Made by a program: the position numbers and the translations under genes
Assembly: GCA_030626645.1 (NCBI GenBank)
Contig: DAOUTP010000126.1
Span: 1 to 5,838 of the forward strand
DNA: 5,838 bases
From: Candidatus Cloacimonadota bacterium
GTDB taxonomy: Bacteria > Cloacimonadota > Cloacimonadia > Cloacimonadales > TCS61
Reading direction: 5' to 3'
In this document: piece by piece, positions 1-5,838 of the stretch
Layout of the letters: every line of letters starts with the position of its first letter
Numbering within the stretch: the stretch's first letter is position 1
The notes under the pieces: model-generated
What the model saw: the letters and a program-made list of their open reading frames with translations, nothing else
What the model was told of the DNA's origin: nothing
Database searches by the model: none

Positions 1-1440
1 AAGTTCAAAAGATCCATCATCATTAATTACCTGATAATAAATTTGGAATCCATAACCTGCATTTCTTGTATCTTCCCAGATCACGATTTTTTTATCATTA
101 TTAGTTAGGATATGTTGATTATGTGAATCTCCACAGAGTCCATAATAGATTATCTCACCATCATCTTCTAAAATTGTGTTTCCTGAGTTATCTAGTAATT
201 GAACATACAATCCCGTTGACCCGGTTCTATTATCTCCCCATACACAGAAAACTTTATTTTCAGAGAGTTTTACAAGCGGAGAGAATTGCCAACCATTAGC
301 CGAACATACATCAAACCCGTTTACCGGCAATTCAAATGTTCCGTTAGAATTCACATGTTGGATATAAATATCTTCATGAGGATGATTATTAACTCTACCA
401 TCTTCCCAAATGATCCAGGCACCACCATTGTCATCACCACTTATGCGAGGATTTAGTTGATTATTTAATGCTTGAACGATCTCAATGCCAGAGGCATTCC
501 ATTGTAAGTTACCATCAGTATCGAGTTTTTGTGCATAAATATCTTTATAGTTTTCACTTGATTCATTCCTACCATCTTCCCATACAATTATAGCTCCATT
601 ATCAGAAGCCTTGGTAATCCGTGCATTACGCTGTATTGCTTCTCCGACATACACTTCCACTTCATTTGCCCAAAGCAGATTCCCATTCAAATCGACACGT
701 TGAGCTTTAATGTCACCAAAAGTGTCTGTTCCCATATCACGCCATGAGAATATGAAGTTTCCGGTTCCATCGGGAGTTATCTTTGGTTTTTCCTGTAGAC
801 CAATAGCCCCGGTTAACAGATTGCCGTTTTCATCCCAAAGAAGATCTCCATTTGAAGCAATACGCTGTATATAAATATTAGCATCATCAGGATTTCTTTC
901 GTCATGCCATGCTATAATTGCACCATTTGAACCATCTTCCCAAAATGTATGCTGATTCTGGCTACCACTTTCATTGGTGATAGGATTACCATCAGCTGCC
1001 CAACCTGCAACAATATTTCCATTTGTATCAATATGAGTTCCGTAAATATCAGTACCAGCGGTAGCTCTACTATCGAGCCAGATCACATAAGCACCACCAT
1101 TATCATCGGGTACAATATTCAGGGATATTTGAATATCCTCAAACAAACAAAGAGGAACACCCTCTTCTGCCCATTGCAATACACCGTCACTGGATATTTT
1201 TTGTGCATAGATATCGCCTGCTTCTTCGTTTCTGAAATCAACCCAGGCTATGATAACTTCACCGTTTCCAGTATGAATAATAACCGGATCTTCCTGGCGG
1301 CTTAATTCACCATTTACCAATATTCCATTTTCTGCCCAAACCTTATTTCCGTCAGCATCATATTTCTGAGCCCAAACATCTCTTACCCCGGTTCTTGTAT
1401 CAGACCAGACAAAAACAACACCACCATCAACACCATTGGC
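1..1440 (-). repeat. Nine tandem ~165-bp coding repeats (~55 residues each)
   Basis: The repeats are visible at protein level: W-x-D-x-R cores at residues 51, 105, 160, 217, 272, 326, 384, 440 and 494. D-I-Y-A-Q or a close variant follows 9-14 residues after each Trp. At DNA level only short matches remain, such as CTACCATCTTCCCA (plus-strand reading) at about 406-419 and 569-582. The array is therefore old and diverged, not a recent expansion. Copy 5 (W-R-D-M-G) lacks the Arg, and copy 8 has GLYVQ in place of DIYxQ. The array may continue past the window edge. Confidence 0.85.
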
Positions 1441-1557
1441 AGATCTGTACCATTCAATATTCACACCTTGTCTAACTGGAATTTCTTCGGTCCACTCTAA
1501 TTGTGCGTTTAAAAGTGAAATTGAGACAACAAAGAGTATAACTATTAATCTTCTCAT
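1..1557 (-). CDS. Secreted protein with nine ~55-residue W-x-D-x-R / DIYxQ repeats, C-terminus missing
   Basis: The frame is open from ATG 1557-1555 to position 1, 519 codons with no stop, so the end is outside the window. A signal peptide covers residues 1-18. From about residue 40 the protein is built of nine repeats with the pattern G-[AV]-[IV]-x-[VI]-W-x-D-x-R-N-x(4-8)-D-I-Y-[AI]-Q-[KR]-[ILV]-D-x-[DN]-G-N-x-x-W. The first Trp falls at 51, 105, 160, 217, 272, 326, 384, 440 and 494, a steady step of 54-58. The blade-like length and strand-rich sequence suggest a beta-propeller or similar repeat fold (inference). I recognise the repeat style from FCB secreted proteins of unknown function; no catalytic motif is seen. 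The gene starts 19 bases after the gingipain-like gene and is likely in the same operon. A T9SS tail may follow beyond the window but is not visible. Confidence 0.9.
   Translation of the reverse strand, partial: MRRLIVILFVVSISLLNAQLEWTEEIPVRQGVNIEWYRSANGVDGGVVFVWSDTRTGVRDVWAQKYDADGNKVWAENGILVNGELSRQEDPVIIHTGNGEVIIAWVDFRNEEAGDIYAQKISSDGVLQWAEEGVPLCLFEDIQISLNIVPDDNGGAYVIWLDSRATAGTDIYGTHIDTNGNIVAGWAADGNPITNESGSQNQHTFWEDGSNGAIIAWHDERNPDDANIYIQRIASNGDLLWDENGNLLTGAIGLQEKPKITPDGTGNFIFSWRDMGTDTFGDIKAQRVDLNGNLLWANEVEVYVGEAIQRNARITKASDNGAIIVWEDGRNESSENYKDIYAQKLDTDGNLQWNASGIEIVQALNNQLNPRISGDDNGGAWIIWEDGRVNNHPHEDIYIQHVNSNGTFELPVNGFDVCSANGWQFSPLVKLSENKVFCVWGDNRTGSTGLYVQLLDNSGNTILEDDGEIIYYGLCGDSHNQHILTNNDKKIVIWEDTRNAGYGFQIYYQVINDDGSFEL
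1504..1557 (-). other. Sec signal peptide of the repeat protein
   Basis: Residues 1-18 read MRRLIVILFVVSISLLNA: two Arg after Met, a hydrophobic core and A18 at -1. The predicted signal peptidase I cut leaves Gln19 as the mature N-terminus. There is no lipobox Cys, so this is not a lipoprotein. Confidence 0.85.
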
Positions 1558-1564
1558 TTTTTTA

Positions 1565-1569
1565 CCTCT
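1565..1569 (-). promoter_or_regulatory. Shine-Dalgarno sequence of the repeat-protein gene
   Basis: On the minus strand the 19-base gap between the two genes reads as an A-rich stretch with AGAGG, 7 bases upstream of the ATG at 1557-1555. It supports that start and shows independent ribosome loading on a shared transcript. No promoter or terminator-like hairpin fits in the gap. Confidence 0.8.
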
Positions 1570-1576
1570 ATTTTTT

Positions 1577-4500
1577 TTATTTTATTAATAACATTTTGTT
1601 AATCTTGTGATAATCATTTGCATCGAATTTATAGAAATAGACACCCGAAGCCACTTTCCTTCCTGAATTATCAGTTCCATTCCAAACAATATTATAATGT
1701 CCAACTTCAAGTTTCTCATTCACAAGAGTTTTAACTTTTTGCCCTTTCACATTAAAGATCTCAAGCTGTGCATGCTGTGTATTATTTGCAATGGAGAAAG
1801 CTATTGTAGTTTCCGGGTTAAAAGGATTAGGGTAGTTTTGATTAACTTTTGTAACTAGCGGAAGTTGATCATCCAATCCTGTTGGTTCGTAACCCGCTCC
1901 ACTAAGCGAAACCTCATATTGATAGTTTATTGGATCATTACTTTCTATGATCATTATATCTTCATAAAGCAGTTCTTCTTGAGGATTAAAAGTTACTACA
2001 ACTGCTTGAGTTTCTCCCGATGCCAGGATGAAGCTTACAGGAGCAACAACATATTCAATAAATCCGGTTGTAATATCTGAAACTTCCAAGTCAATTTCAC
2101 CCAGATTGCTTACAAAGAGCGTATCGGTGGCATCATCTCCGACTAGGATATTACCAAAATCTAGCGCATCTTCAGATAAATTGATTATTGGTACTTCGGA
2201 CAATATGTGTAAATTAATAGGAATCGTAATTGAAAAAGCTTCTGGATCGTTTGTTGTAATCAATAGATCACATAGAAAATCACCAATATTTAATTCTTCA
2301 GCACTAACTTCAATTGTAATTATGTTCGTTTCTCCGCTAGGAATGTAACCAAATGTTTGATCTAAATCGACCCAGTCAATGATCCTTTCGATTAAGACAG
2401 CATATTCATCTTCAACAAAATTTCCATTATACACCATTTGTAGAGCTATATTCCCCGTCTCATTCTGTAAACCAATCGTTGCAGAATCAATTGTTCCATC
2501 CATAGTACGATATTGATAAAGAACATCACCATTTTCATAAACAATAATCTCGAAGTCATAAGTTCCATTATATGTTCCAGGGAAGTGTATCACATCATCG
2601 AACCAAACAACCAGGCTATCAGAAGTACTATAATAATAAACGCTACCGCCTTGTAAAGGATCAAGATCATCCCAGAAAGGTATCAATGCTGGACGAGGAC
2701 TGTCGGGATGCGGAAGTGATAAATTATTCCATTCTTCATTATCATCACCAAAGCCAACCCAACCATTAGGATTAATTCTAAACTCAGAATAGAAATCACC
2801 ATAAAAGATAAAATCAAATCCTATGGGCATTAGTTCTGTTCCAATATCATTATGTGTAAAAGTAACTTCCGTTCCAACTGCTGAAATATCACGCCAACTA
2901 TACTCTGGACCATTCATTTCATTACTGTCAATCCAAATATATCCGTATGCATCAGGTCCACCTGAACCATCTTCTGGGTTATCATAATTCTTGGTAATAT
3001 TATAAGCAAGATTTGCTTCTCCTGTATTGGAAATCTCTAATTGTCTTGTTTCGGTTCCTCCCGGTAAAAGTACTATGTTATAGCTATCATGGCTAAAATT
3101 GGCAATAGGAGGATCCTGAATTATTGATCCCGCTGTTGTAAATTTTAAGGCAAGATCATTTTGAAGAGGCACTGCTGCAGTTGGATATGAATTATTAAAT
3201 GTATATTCTAATCCAATAGTTCCTGTATGATCCTCAAGACCAACTGTAGAATATTGCCCGTGTTGAGAAGGATAAGACCCAGAACTGGTATTGTTGATAA
3301 CTTTGTATTGAAATTGAAATTCAGCATCACCGCTTGGTGTTGAATAATAAACTGGATCCAAGATCATCATTTGAAATGTCTCTTCAAAATTATCTTCATC
3401 ATTCTGCATACGAGACCACTCAACAATAAACATATGAAGATCCGTATCGTGATAATAGAATACATTTCCACCACCAGTTTTCAAATCATCCCAGAAAGGA
3501 GCTATCATGGGTGATGGACCTTGAGGTCCGGGAATAGGACTGTTCATGAAAGAACCCTGAGTACTTCCACCAGGTGCAATCCATCCATTTGAACAGACAC
3601 TGATCATATTATAGGGAATCCCATAAAAATTAAATGAGAACGGCATACTTACATTTTCCGTATCACCCGTATCACCATTATCATAAAGGTTCAATGAAGT
3701 ACCTGATCCGCCATATGACGGATCTATCTCTACCCAATTGTATACGGGTGTAGAATCATAATTTATATCATTGCTGTCATAACAATAATAACCATATTCA
3801 TCAGGACCAAGCGGATCTGTAATAGATACTACTCCAATATTTATAATAAATGAAATTATCTTATTAAAACCATCTGAGTTAGTTAACTCTAAAGTAAAAG
3901 GTATTTGCGATCCGGGTATAATCTGATAACTTGCATTTGCGATAAACATATCAGAATAATTATCACCTTCATCACCTGGGGATATAGATTCAAAAGTTCC
4001 AATACTATCTGGGATAGATATTCCAGTGTTACTGCATCTTAAAATCCCTTCAATACCATTTGCTGTAATCGATCCAATATTGGTAAGAGTTACTGCAATA
4101 TCAACTTCCTCACCCGGATCTAATATTCCATTCCCACCATTATAAACAACATAATTGGAAGCATAAAGATCAATTCCATATATAACCAGGAATATAACAT
4201 CAGTCCACTGATTACCACTTCCGTCTTCAATCAGAACATTCAGTTGAATCTCTGTTCCACCTAGTACATCTTCAGCAATGGAAATATCAAAATCATCGGT
4301 AGAGAAAACAGCATTTCCGGATGGAATTGAGCCAAAGTCTTCAACAGCATCTGTGATCGTAACAAAATCATTATCTGTTGTTATGGTAGCAGTAACAGAT
4401 TCTGCAGACTGAGTACCGAAGTTCTTCAGGCTTACCTGCAACTCGATATCTTCACCGGGATTTATCAGCTCATCGTTATTACCGGAAGATGTTCCAAGGT

Positions 4501-5838
4501 TATCATCATCGATCAAAACATCGAATACATTTACAAATCTATCAACTATTCCCACATCAAATCCTCCCAGATGCGGGATGTAATTGTGTTTAGTAACTGT
4601 AAGGTCAGCTGCGCCTACTACATTTGCATTGATCAGAAGTGCAATGTAACCGTTTTCATCTGTATAGCCTGTAGCAAATATCTCATCATCTCCCTTCAGT
4701 GCTGTTACCCAGGCGTTCTCCAAAGGAACCTCATTGTCATTTGTAACTGTAACTTCCAGATAATTCGTTCCGGGAGAGATCTGTGTTTCATAATCTACTA
4801 TAAGATCCTGTGGGATACCGGTCCAAAGCTCAACACCAGGATCACCTATTAGTGTATTCATATGGGTAAAATTATCTACATGACCACCTGGATTTTGAGG
4901 GTAATGTTCATACAAGGCAAGCTTACCTCTGTTTACTGCACCACCCGGATTGTAAATACCATCTGCGAAAATACCATAAAATATGCCGGCATCCATACAA
5001 TTATTGAAATTGGTATGTGTACCCGTGGTAGCGGTTCCTATAGCAGCAATTGCACCGGTTGGATTACCGGCACTTCCTGCTCTGATAAATGCTTCACTGC
5101 GACTTTCACCGGAAGCAAAACTTCCGGTTGCACAAGTTAGAAAAACTGCAAAAGGCAACTTCTTATAATTATAGAGACTGTATATATTTGTATTTCCAAA
5201 TCCGCTCATGTTCATGTAGCCACGATAGTTCAAATAGCTCACACCTGAATTTAAGTTACTGACCATCATACTGGAATAACTTCCTGAATAGACTTCTGTA
5301 GCTACAATATTGGGAGCATACTGCTGCATCATCTCAACTATGAATTGGTTGGTAAAGATCGTTGATGGACCTGAATAGGAAGGATCCCCCACCATAATAG
5401 AATGATCATACCAGCCTGTCTCATCCATATAGGGTTCTTTCTCATAACTCAATACTTTGGCAATATAGGTTTGCAGATTTGTGATGGAAGCTATTGAGAT
5501 ACGTCCAAGAAATACATCTTCCAATACATCATTTCCTTCCAGTTGCGCATATGGATGATCGCCTTCTGCACCGTAGTAAGTTATGTAATAAGTTGGAATA
5601 CTATAAGGAGCACCCACATCACCTACAAAACAAACAAACTCAGGCGGGTTATCCCAGTTATCATAGGCATTCTGGATATAGTTCTTTATGGAAGTAGTGG
5701 TAGCACCTGTTACTGCTGTACTGGCTAAATTTACTTCAAATCCTTTCTGATGTTTCCAGTCAGTTAAATCTTCAAGTTCGGAAAGTAGAGCAGCATCATT
5801 AGGATAGATAAAGAGATAGCTCGGATCCTGATATTCAC
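1577..5838 (-). CDS. Gingipain-family (peptidase C25) multidomain T9SS cargo protein, N-terminus missing
   Basis: The frame is open from the window edge to a TAA at 1577-1579, giving 1419 visible residues (residue 1 = codon 5836-5834). A GTG at 5617 is not the start: 73 upstream codons stay open and fit the C25 fold. Visible order: C25 domain (about 1-341, ending in LIGDPGVELWTGIP), Ig-like (344-430), two CARDB-like domains (443-553, 558-668), nidogen-like module (677-901), ASH-type Ig split by a second nidogen-like module (909-1212), HYDIN/ASH-type Ig (1214-1319), and T9SS sorting domain (1324-1419). Family knowledge: C25 members are secreted cysteine peptidases (gingipains) or the T9SS sortase PorU; the sorting domain here argues for cargo, not PorU. 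The signal peptide and any propeptide should lie upstream of the window. Cys235 aligns with the catalytic Cys, but the His position is Tyr207, so activity is uncertain. Certain: reading frame and C-terminus. Strong: C25 assignment. Unknown: substrate. Confidence 0.93.
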   Translation of the reverse strand, partial: EYQDPSYLFIYPNDAALLSELEDLTDWKHQKGFEVNLASTAVTGATTTSIKNYIQNAYDNWDNPPEFVCFVGDVGAPYSIPTYYITYYGAEGDHPYAQLEGNDVLEDVFLGRISIASITNLQTYIAKVLSYEKEPYMDETGWYDHSIMVGDPSYSGPSTIFTNQFIVEMMQQYAPNIVATEVYSGSYSSMMVSNLNSGVSYLNYRGYMNMSGFGNTNIYSLYNYKKLPFAVFLTCATGSFASGESRSEAFIRAGSAGNPTGAIAAIGTATTGTHTNFNNCMDAGIFYGIFADGIYNPGGAVNRGKLALYEHYPQNPGGHVDNFTHMNTLIGDPGVELWTGIPQDLIVDYETQISPGTNYLEVTVTNDNEVPLENAWVTALKGDDEIFATGYTDENGYIALLINANVVGAADLTVTKHNYIPHLGGFDVGIVDRFVNVFDVLIDDDNLGTSSGNNDELINPGEDIELQVSLKNFGTQSAESVTATITTDNDFVTITDAVEDFGSIPSGNAVFSTDDFDISIAEDVLGGTEIQLNVLIEDGSGNQWTDVIFLVIYGIDLYASNYVVYNGGNGILDPGEEVDIAVTLTNIGSITANGIEGILRCSNTGISIPDSIGTFESISPGDEGDNYSDMFIANASYQIIPGSQIPFTLELTNSDGFNKIISFIINIGVVSITDPLGPDEYGYYCYDSNDINYDSTPVYNWVEIDPSYGGSGTSLNLYDNGDTGDTENVSMPFSFNFYGIPYNMISVCSNGWIAPGGSTQGSFMNSPIPGPQGPSPMIAPFWDDLKTGGGNVFYYHDTDLHMFIVEWSRMQNDEDNFEETFQMMILDPVYYSTPSGDAEFQFQYKVINNTSSGSYPSQHGQYSTVGLEDHTGTIGLEYTFNNSYPTAAVPLQNDLALKFTTAGSIIQDPPIANFSHDSYNIVLLPGGTETRQLEISNTGEANLAYNITKNYDNPEDGSGGPDAYGYIWIDSNEMNGPEYSWRDISAVGTEVTFTHNDIGTELMPIGFDFIFYGDFYSEFRINPNGWVGFGDDNEEWNNLSLPHPDSPRPALIPFWDDLDPLQGGSVYYYSTSDSLVVWFDDVIHFPGTYNGTYDFEIIVYENGDVLYQYRTMDGTIDSATIGLQNETGNIALQMVYNGNFVEDEYAVLIERIIDWVDLDQTFGYIPSGETNIITIEVSAEELNIGDFLCDLLITTNDPEAFSITIPINLHILSEVPIINLSEDALDFGNILVGDDATDTLFVSNLGEIDLEVSDITTGFIEYVVAPVSFILASGETQAVVVTFNPQEELLYEDIMIIESNDPINYQYEVSLSGAGYEPTGLDDQLPLVTKVNQNYPNPFNPETTIAFSIANNTQHAQLEIFNVKGQKVKTLVNEKLEVGHYNIVWNGTDNSGRKVASGVYFYKFDANDYHKINKMLLIK
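1580..1867 (-). other. T9SS type A / FlgD-like C-terminal sorting domain
   Basis: The last 96 residues (1324-1419) contain NYPNPFNPETTIAFSI, the strand pair LEIFNVKGQKVKTL, then G-H-Y-N-I-V-W-N-G-T-D-N-S-G-R-x-V-A-S-G-V-Y-F-Y-K and the basic tail KMLLIK. This is the classic signature of the Por/T9SS type A sorting domain, which directs Sec-exported proteins through the outer-membrane type IX translocon. The domain is usually removed when the protein is attached to the cell surface or released. It is complete to the stop codon and is the best evidence for the location of the product. Confidence 0.92.
1880..2197 (-). other. HYDIN/ASH-type Ig domain
   Basis: Residues 1214-1319 read I-N-L-S-E-D-A-L-D-F-G-N-I-L-V-G, then T-L-F-V-S-N-L-G-E-I-D-L-E-V, a S-F-I-L-A-S-G-E-T segment, VVVTFNPQEE and I-E-S-N-D-P ... 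V-S-L-S-G-A-G. This is the typical choice-of-anchor-D/HYDIN-like form (L-D-F-G-x-V-x-x-G ... N-x-G ... F-x-P ... S-N-D-P ... L-x-G-x-G). It sits next to the C-terminal sorting domain and probably acts as a spacer. Confidence 0.7.
2201..2383 (-). other. ASH/BACON-type Ig domain, second half
   Basis: Residues 1152-1212 supply the closing strands: DWVDLDQTFGYIPSGETNII, then T-I-E-V-S, a G-D-F-L-C-D-L-L-I-T-T-N-D-P segment and ITIPINLHIL. This W-x-x-L-x-x-x-x-G-x-x-x-x-G ... G-x-x-x-x-x-L-x-I-x-x-N-D-P pattern is the standard second part of the Ig-like repeats of this class, and pairs with the half encoded at 2984-3112. Confidence 0.6.
2387..2962 (-). other. Nidogen-like beta module 2, inserted in an Ig domain
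   Basis: Residues 959-1150 repeat the motif chain of the first nidogen-like module: GPDAYGYIWIDSNE, Y-S-W-R-D-I, MPIGFDFIFYGDFYSE, NPNGWVGFG, RPALIPFWDDLDP, SVYYYSTSD, VVWFDDV, FEIIVYENGDVLYQY and SATIGLQNETGNIALQ. It lies between the two halves of an ASH/BACON-type Ig domain. The shared skeleton shows the two modules are paralogous. Confidence 0.62.
2984..3112 (-). other. ASH/BACON-type Ig domain, first half
   Basis: Residues 909-951 contain the opening strands of an Ig-like domain: FSHDSYNIVLLPGGTETRQL, then E-I-S-N-T-G-E-A-N-L-x-Y-N-I. This matches the common form in which an L-x-I-x-N-T-G-x-x-x-L-x-Y-x-I segment is followed directly by W-L/V-x-L and S-G. Here that continuation is absent and appears only after a ~190-residue module. 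Confidence 0.6.
3134..3808 (-). other. Nidogen-like beta module 1
   Basis: Residues 677-901 carry a characteristic chain of motifs. GPDEYGYYCYDSND opens it, then Y-N-W-V-E-I, MPFSFNFYGIPYN, CSNGWIAPGG, PSPMIAPFWDDL, NVFYYHDTD, FIVEWSRM, a strand EFQFQYKVI, and finally STVGLEDHTGTIGLEY. In my recollection, modules of this kind (NGW ... PFWDDL ... V-x-Y, resembling eukaryotic nidogen NIDO domains) recur in FCB secreted proteins with T9SS tails. No function is assigned to them. Two Cys (685 and 748) could form a disulfide, but this is only a possibility. Confidence 0.6.
3833..4165 (-). other. CARDB-like Ig domain 2
   Basis: Residues 558-668 repeat the layout of the preceding domain: I-L-D-P-G-E-E-V-D-I-A-V-T-L-T-N-I-G matches the first copy's I-N-P-G-E-D-I-E-L-Q-V-S-L-K-N-F-G. 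After that come F-E-S-I-x-P-G-D and a strand pair ending in IISFIINIG. The two copies are clear paralogous modules but strongly diverged, which suggests an old duplication rather than a recent one. Confidence 0.65.
4178..4510 (-). other. CARDB-like Ig domain 1
   Basis: Residues 443-553 follow the pattern N-P-G-E-D-I-E-L-x-V-x-L-K-N-F-G-x-x-x-A, then x-V-T-A-T-I-T-T-x-x-x-x-V-T-I-x-D, F-G-x-I-x-x-G, and a closing pair of strands. This is the usual layout of CARDB-type extracellular beta-sandwiches (cell adhesion-related domains in bacterial surface proteins). It is directly followed by a second copy of the same type. The role is probably spacing or adhesion; nothing shows a ligand site. Confidence 0.65.
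4547..4807 (-). other. Ig-like domain following the C25 domain
   Basis: Residues 344-430 form a beta-rich segment with the pattern YLEVTVTNDNEVPLENAWVT ... GYTDENGYIALLI ... DLTVTKHNYIPH. This reads like the Ig-like domain that packs against the catalytic domain in gingipains, or like a carboxypeptidase-regulatory-type fold (V-x-D-x-x-G-x-P-x-x-x-A-x-V followed by T-D-x-x-G). Its position directly after LWTGIP is where gingipains carry their C25 C-terminal Ig domain. Boundaries are approximate. Confidence 0.65.
4814..5838 (-). other. Peptidase C25 (gingipain-like) catalytic domain, partial
   Basis: This covers visible residues 1-341 of the upstream gene. It opens with a Rossmann-like alpha/beta pattern typical of C25 N-terminal subdomains: strand YLFIYP, then LTDWKHQKGFEVNLAST, a helix SIKNYIQNAY, then PPEFVCFVGDV. 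The pattern continues with D-V-F-L-G-R-I-S (residues 107-114), the usual C25 D..xGRI/F segment. The catalytic-region equivalents are LNYRGYMNMSGF (from residue 202) and FAVFLTCATGSF (from residue 229). The helix-turn segment GTHTNFNN and the closing LIGDPGVELW follow. In gingipains the first catalytic segment reads NYxGHG with the catalytic His; here that residue is Tyr207. Cys235 is retained 28 residues later, close to the 33-residue His-Cys spacing of RgpB. The domain assignment comes from reading motifs, not from a profile search. Confidence 0.85.

Noticed and set aside
949..1305. Plus-strand open frame of 118 codons
   Set aside because: It lies antisense to the repeat-protein gene, which has a continuous frame with clear repeats. 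The translated product is low-complexity and has no domain-like pattern or credible ribosome binding site.
1..1440. Periodic DNA suggestive of a CRISPR or satellite array
   Set aside because: The period is about 165 bp, the units are conserved as protein and not as DNA, and the frame is open throughout.
1558..1578. T-runs on the plus strand that resemble a terminator tail
   Set aside because: There is no GC-rich inverted repeat beside them, and both genes are on the other strand, where these are A-runs around the Shine-Dalgarno sequence.
1865..2769. Several plus-strand open frames of 65-106 codons
   Set aside because: They are antisense to the well-supported C-terminal half of the C25-family protein and have no recognisable motifs.
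4571..5728. Several plus-strand open frames of 61-93 codons
   Set aside because: They are antisense shadows of the peptidase domain, overlap each other in different frames, and look like chance frames in AT-rich DNA.
1577..5838. PorU, the C25-family sortase of the T9SS
   Set aside because: PorU does not end in a type A sorting domain, and this protein has a complete one plus many adhesion-type modules, so it looks like cargo.

Overview
The window carries two long genes on the minus strand, and both run off an edge. It looks like part of an operon for large secreted or cell-surface proteins of a bacterium in the Fibrobacteres-Chlorobi-Bacteroidetes (FCB) superphylum. The DNA is AT-rich, almost wholly coding, and encodes Asp/Asn/Gly-rich extracellular beta-sheet proteins. 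The complete C-terminus carries a type IX secretion (T9SS type A / FlgD-like) sorting domain with the NYPNPFNPETTI signature. That form is common in Candidatus Cloacimonadota, Ignavibacteria, Marinimicrobia and relatives. The lineage is an inference from protein style; no rRNA or other phylogenetic marker is present.

Layout in the direction of transcription (high to low coordinates). Positions 5838-1577 hold a gingipain-family (peptidase C25) protein that lacks its N-terminus. It reads as a C25 domain, an Ig-like domain, two CARDB-like domains, a nidogen-like beta module, an ASH/BACON-type Ig domain interrupted by a second nidogen-like module, a HYDIN/ASH-type Ig domain and the T9SS sorting domain. 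After a 19-base gap with a clear Shine-Dalgarno sequence, positions 1557-1 hold the first 519 residues of a secreted protein. It has a signal peptide followed by nine copies of a ~55-residue repeat (pattern I-x-W-x-D-x-R ... D-I-Y-x-Q ... D-G-N-x-x-W), probably a beta-propeller-like fold. Its end lies beyond position 1.

The two genes are probably co-transcribed: same strand, 19-base spacing, no terminator between them. Both products are expected outside the inner membrane, the first as T9SS cargo and the second by Sec export (its C-terminus, where a sorting domain would sit, is not visible). The most notable points are a C25 domain that keeps the nucleophile-position Cys but has Tyr where gingipains have the catalytic His, the nested-domain architecture, and the regular nine-fold repeat protein. 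No RNA genes, mobile elements, CRISPR arrays or non-coding stretches above 20 bases were seen.
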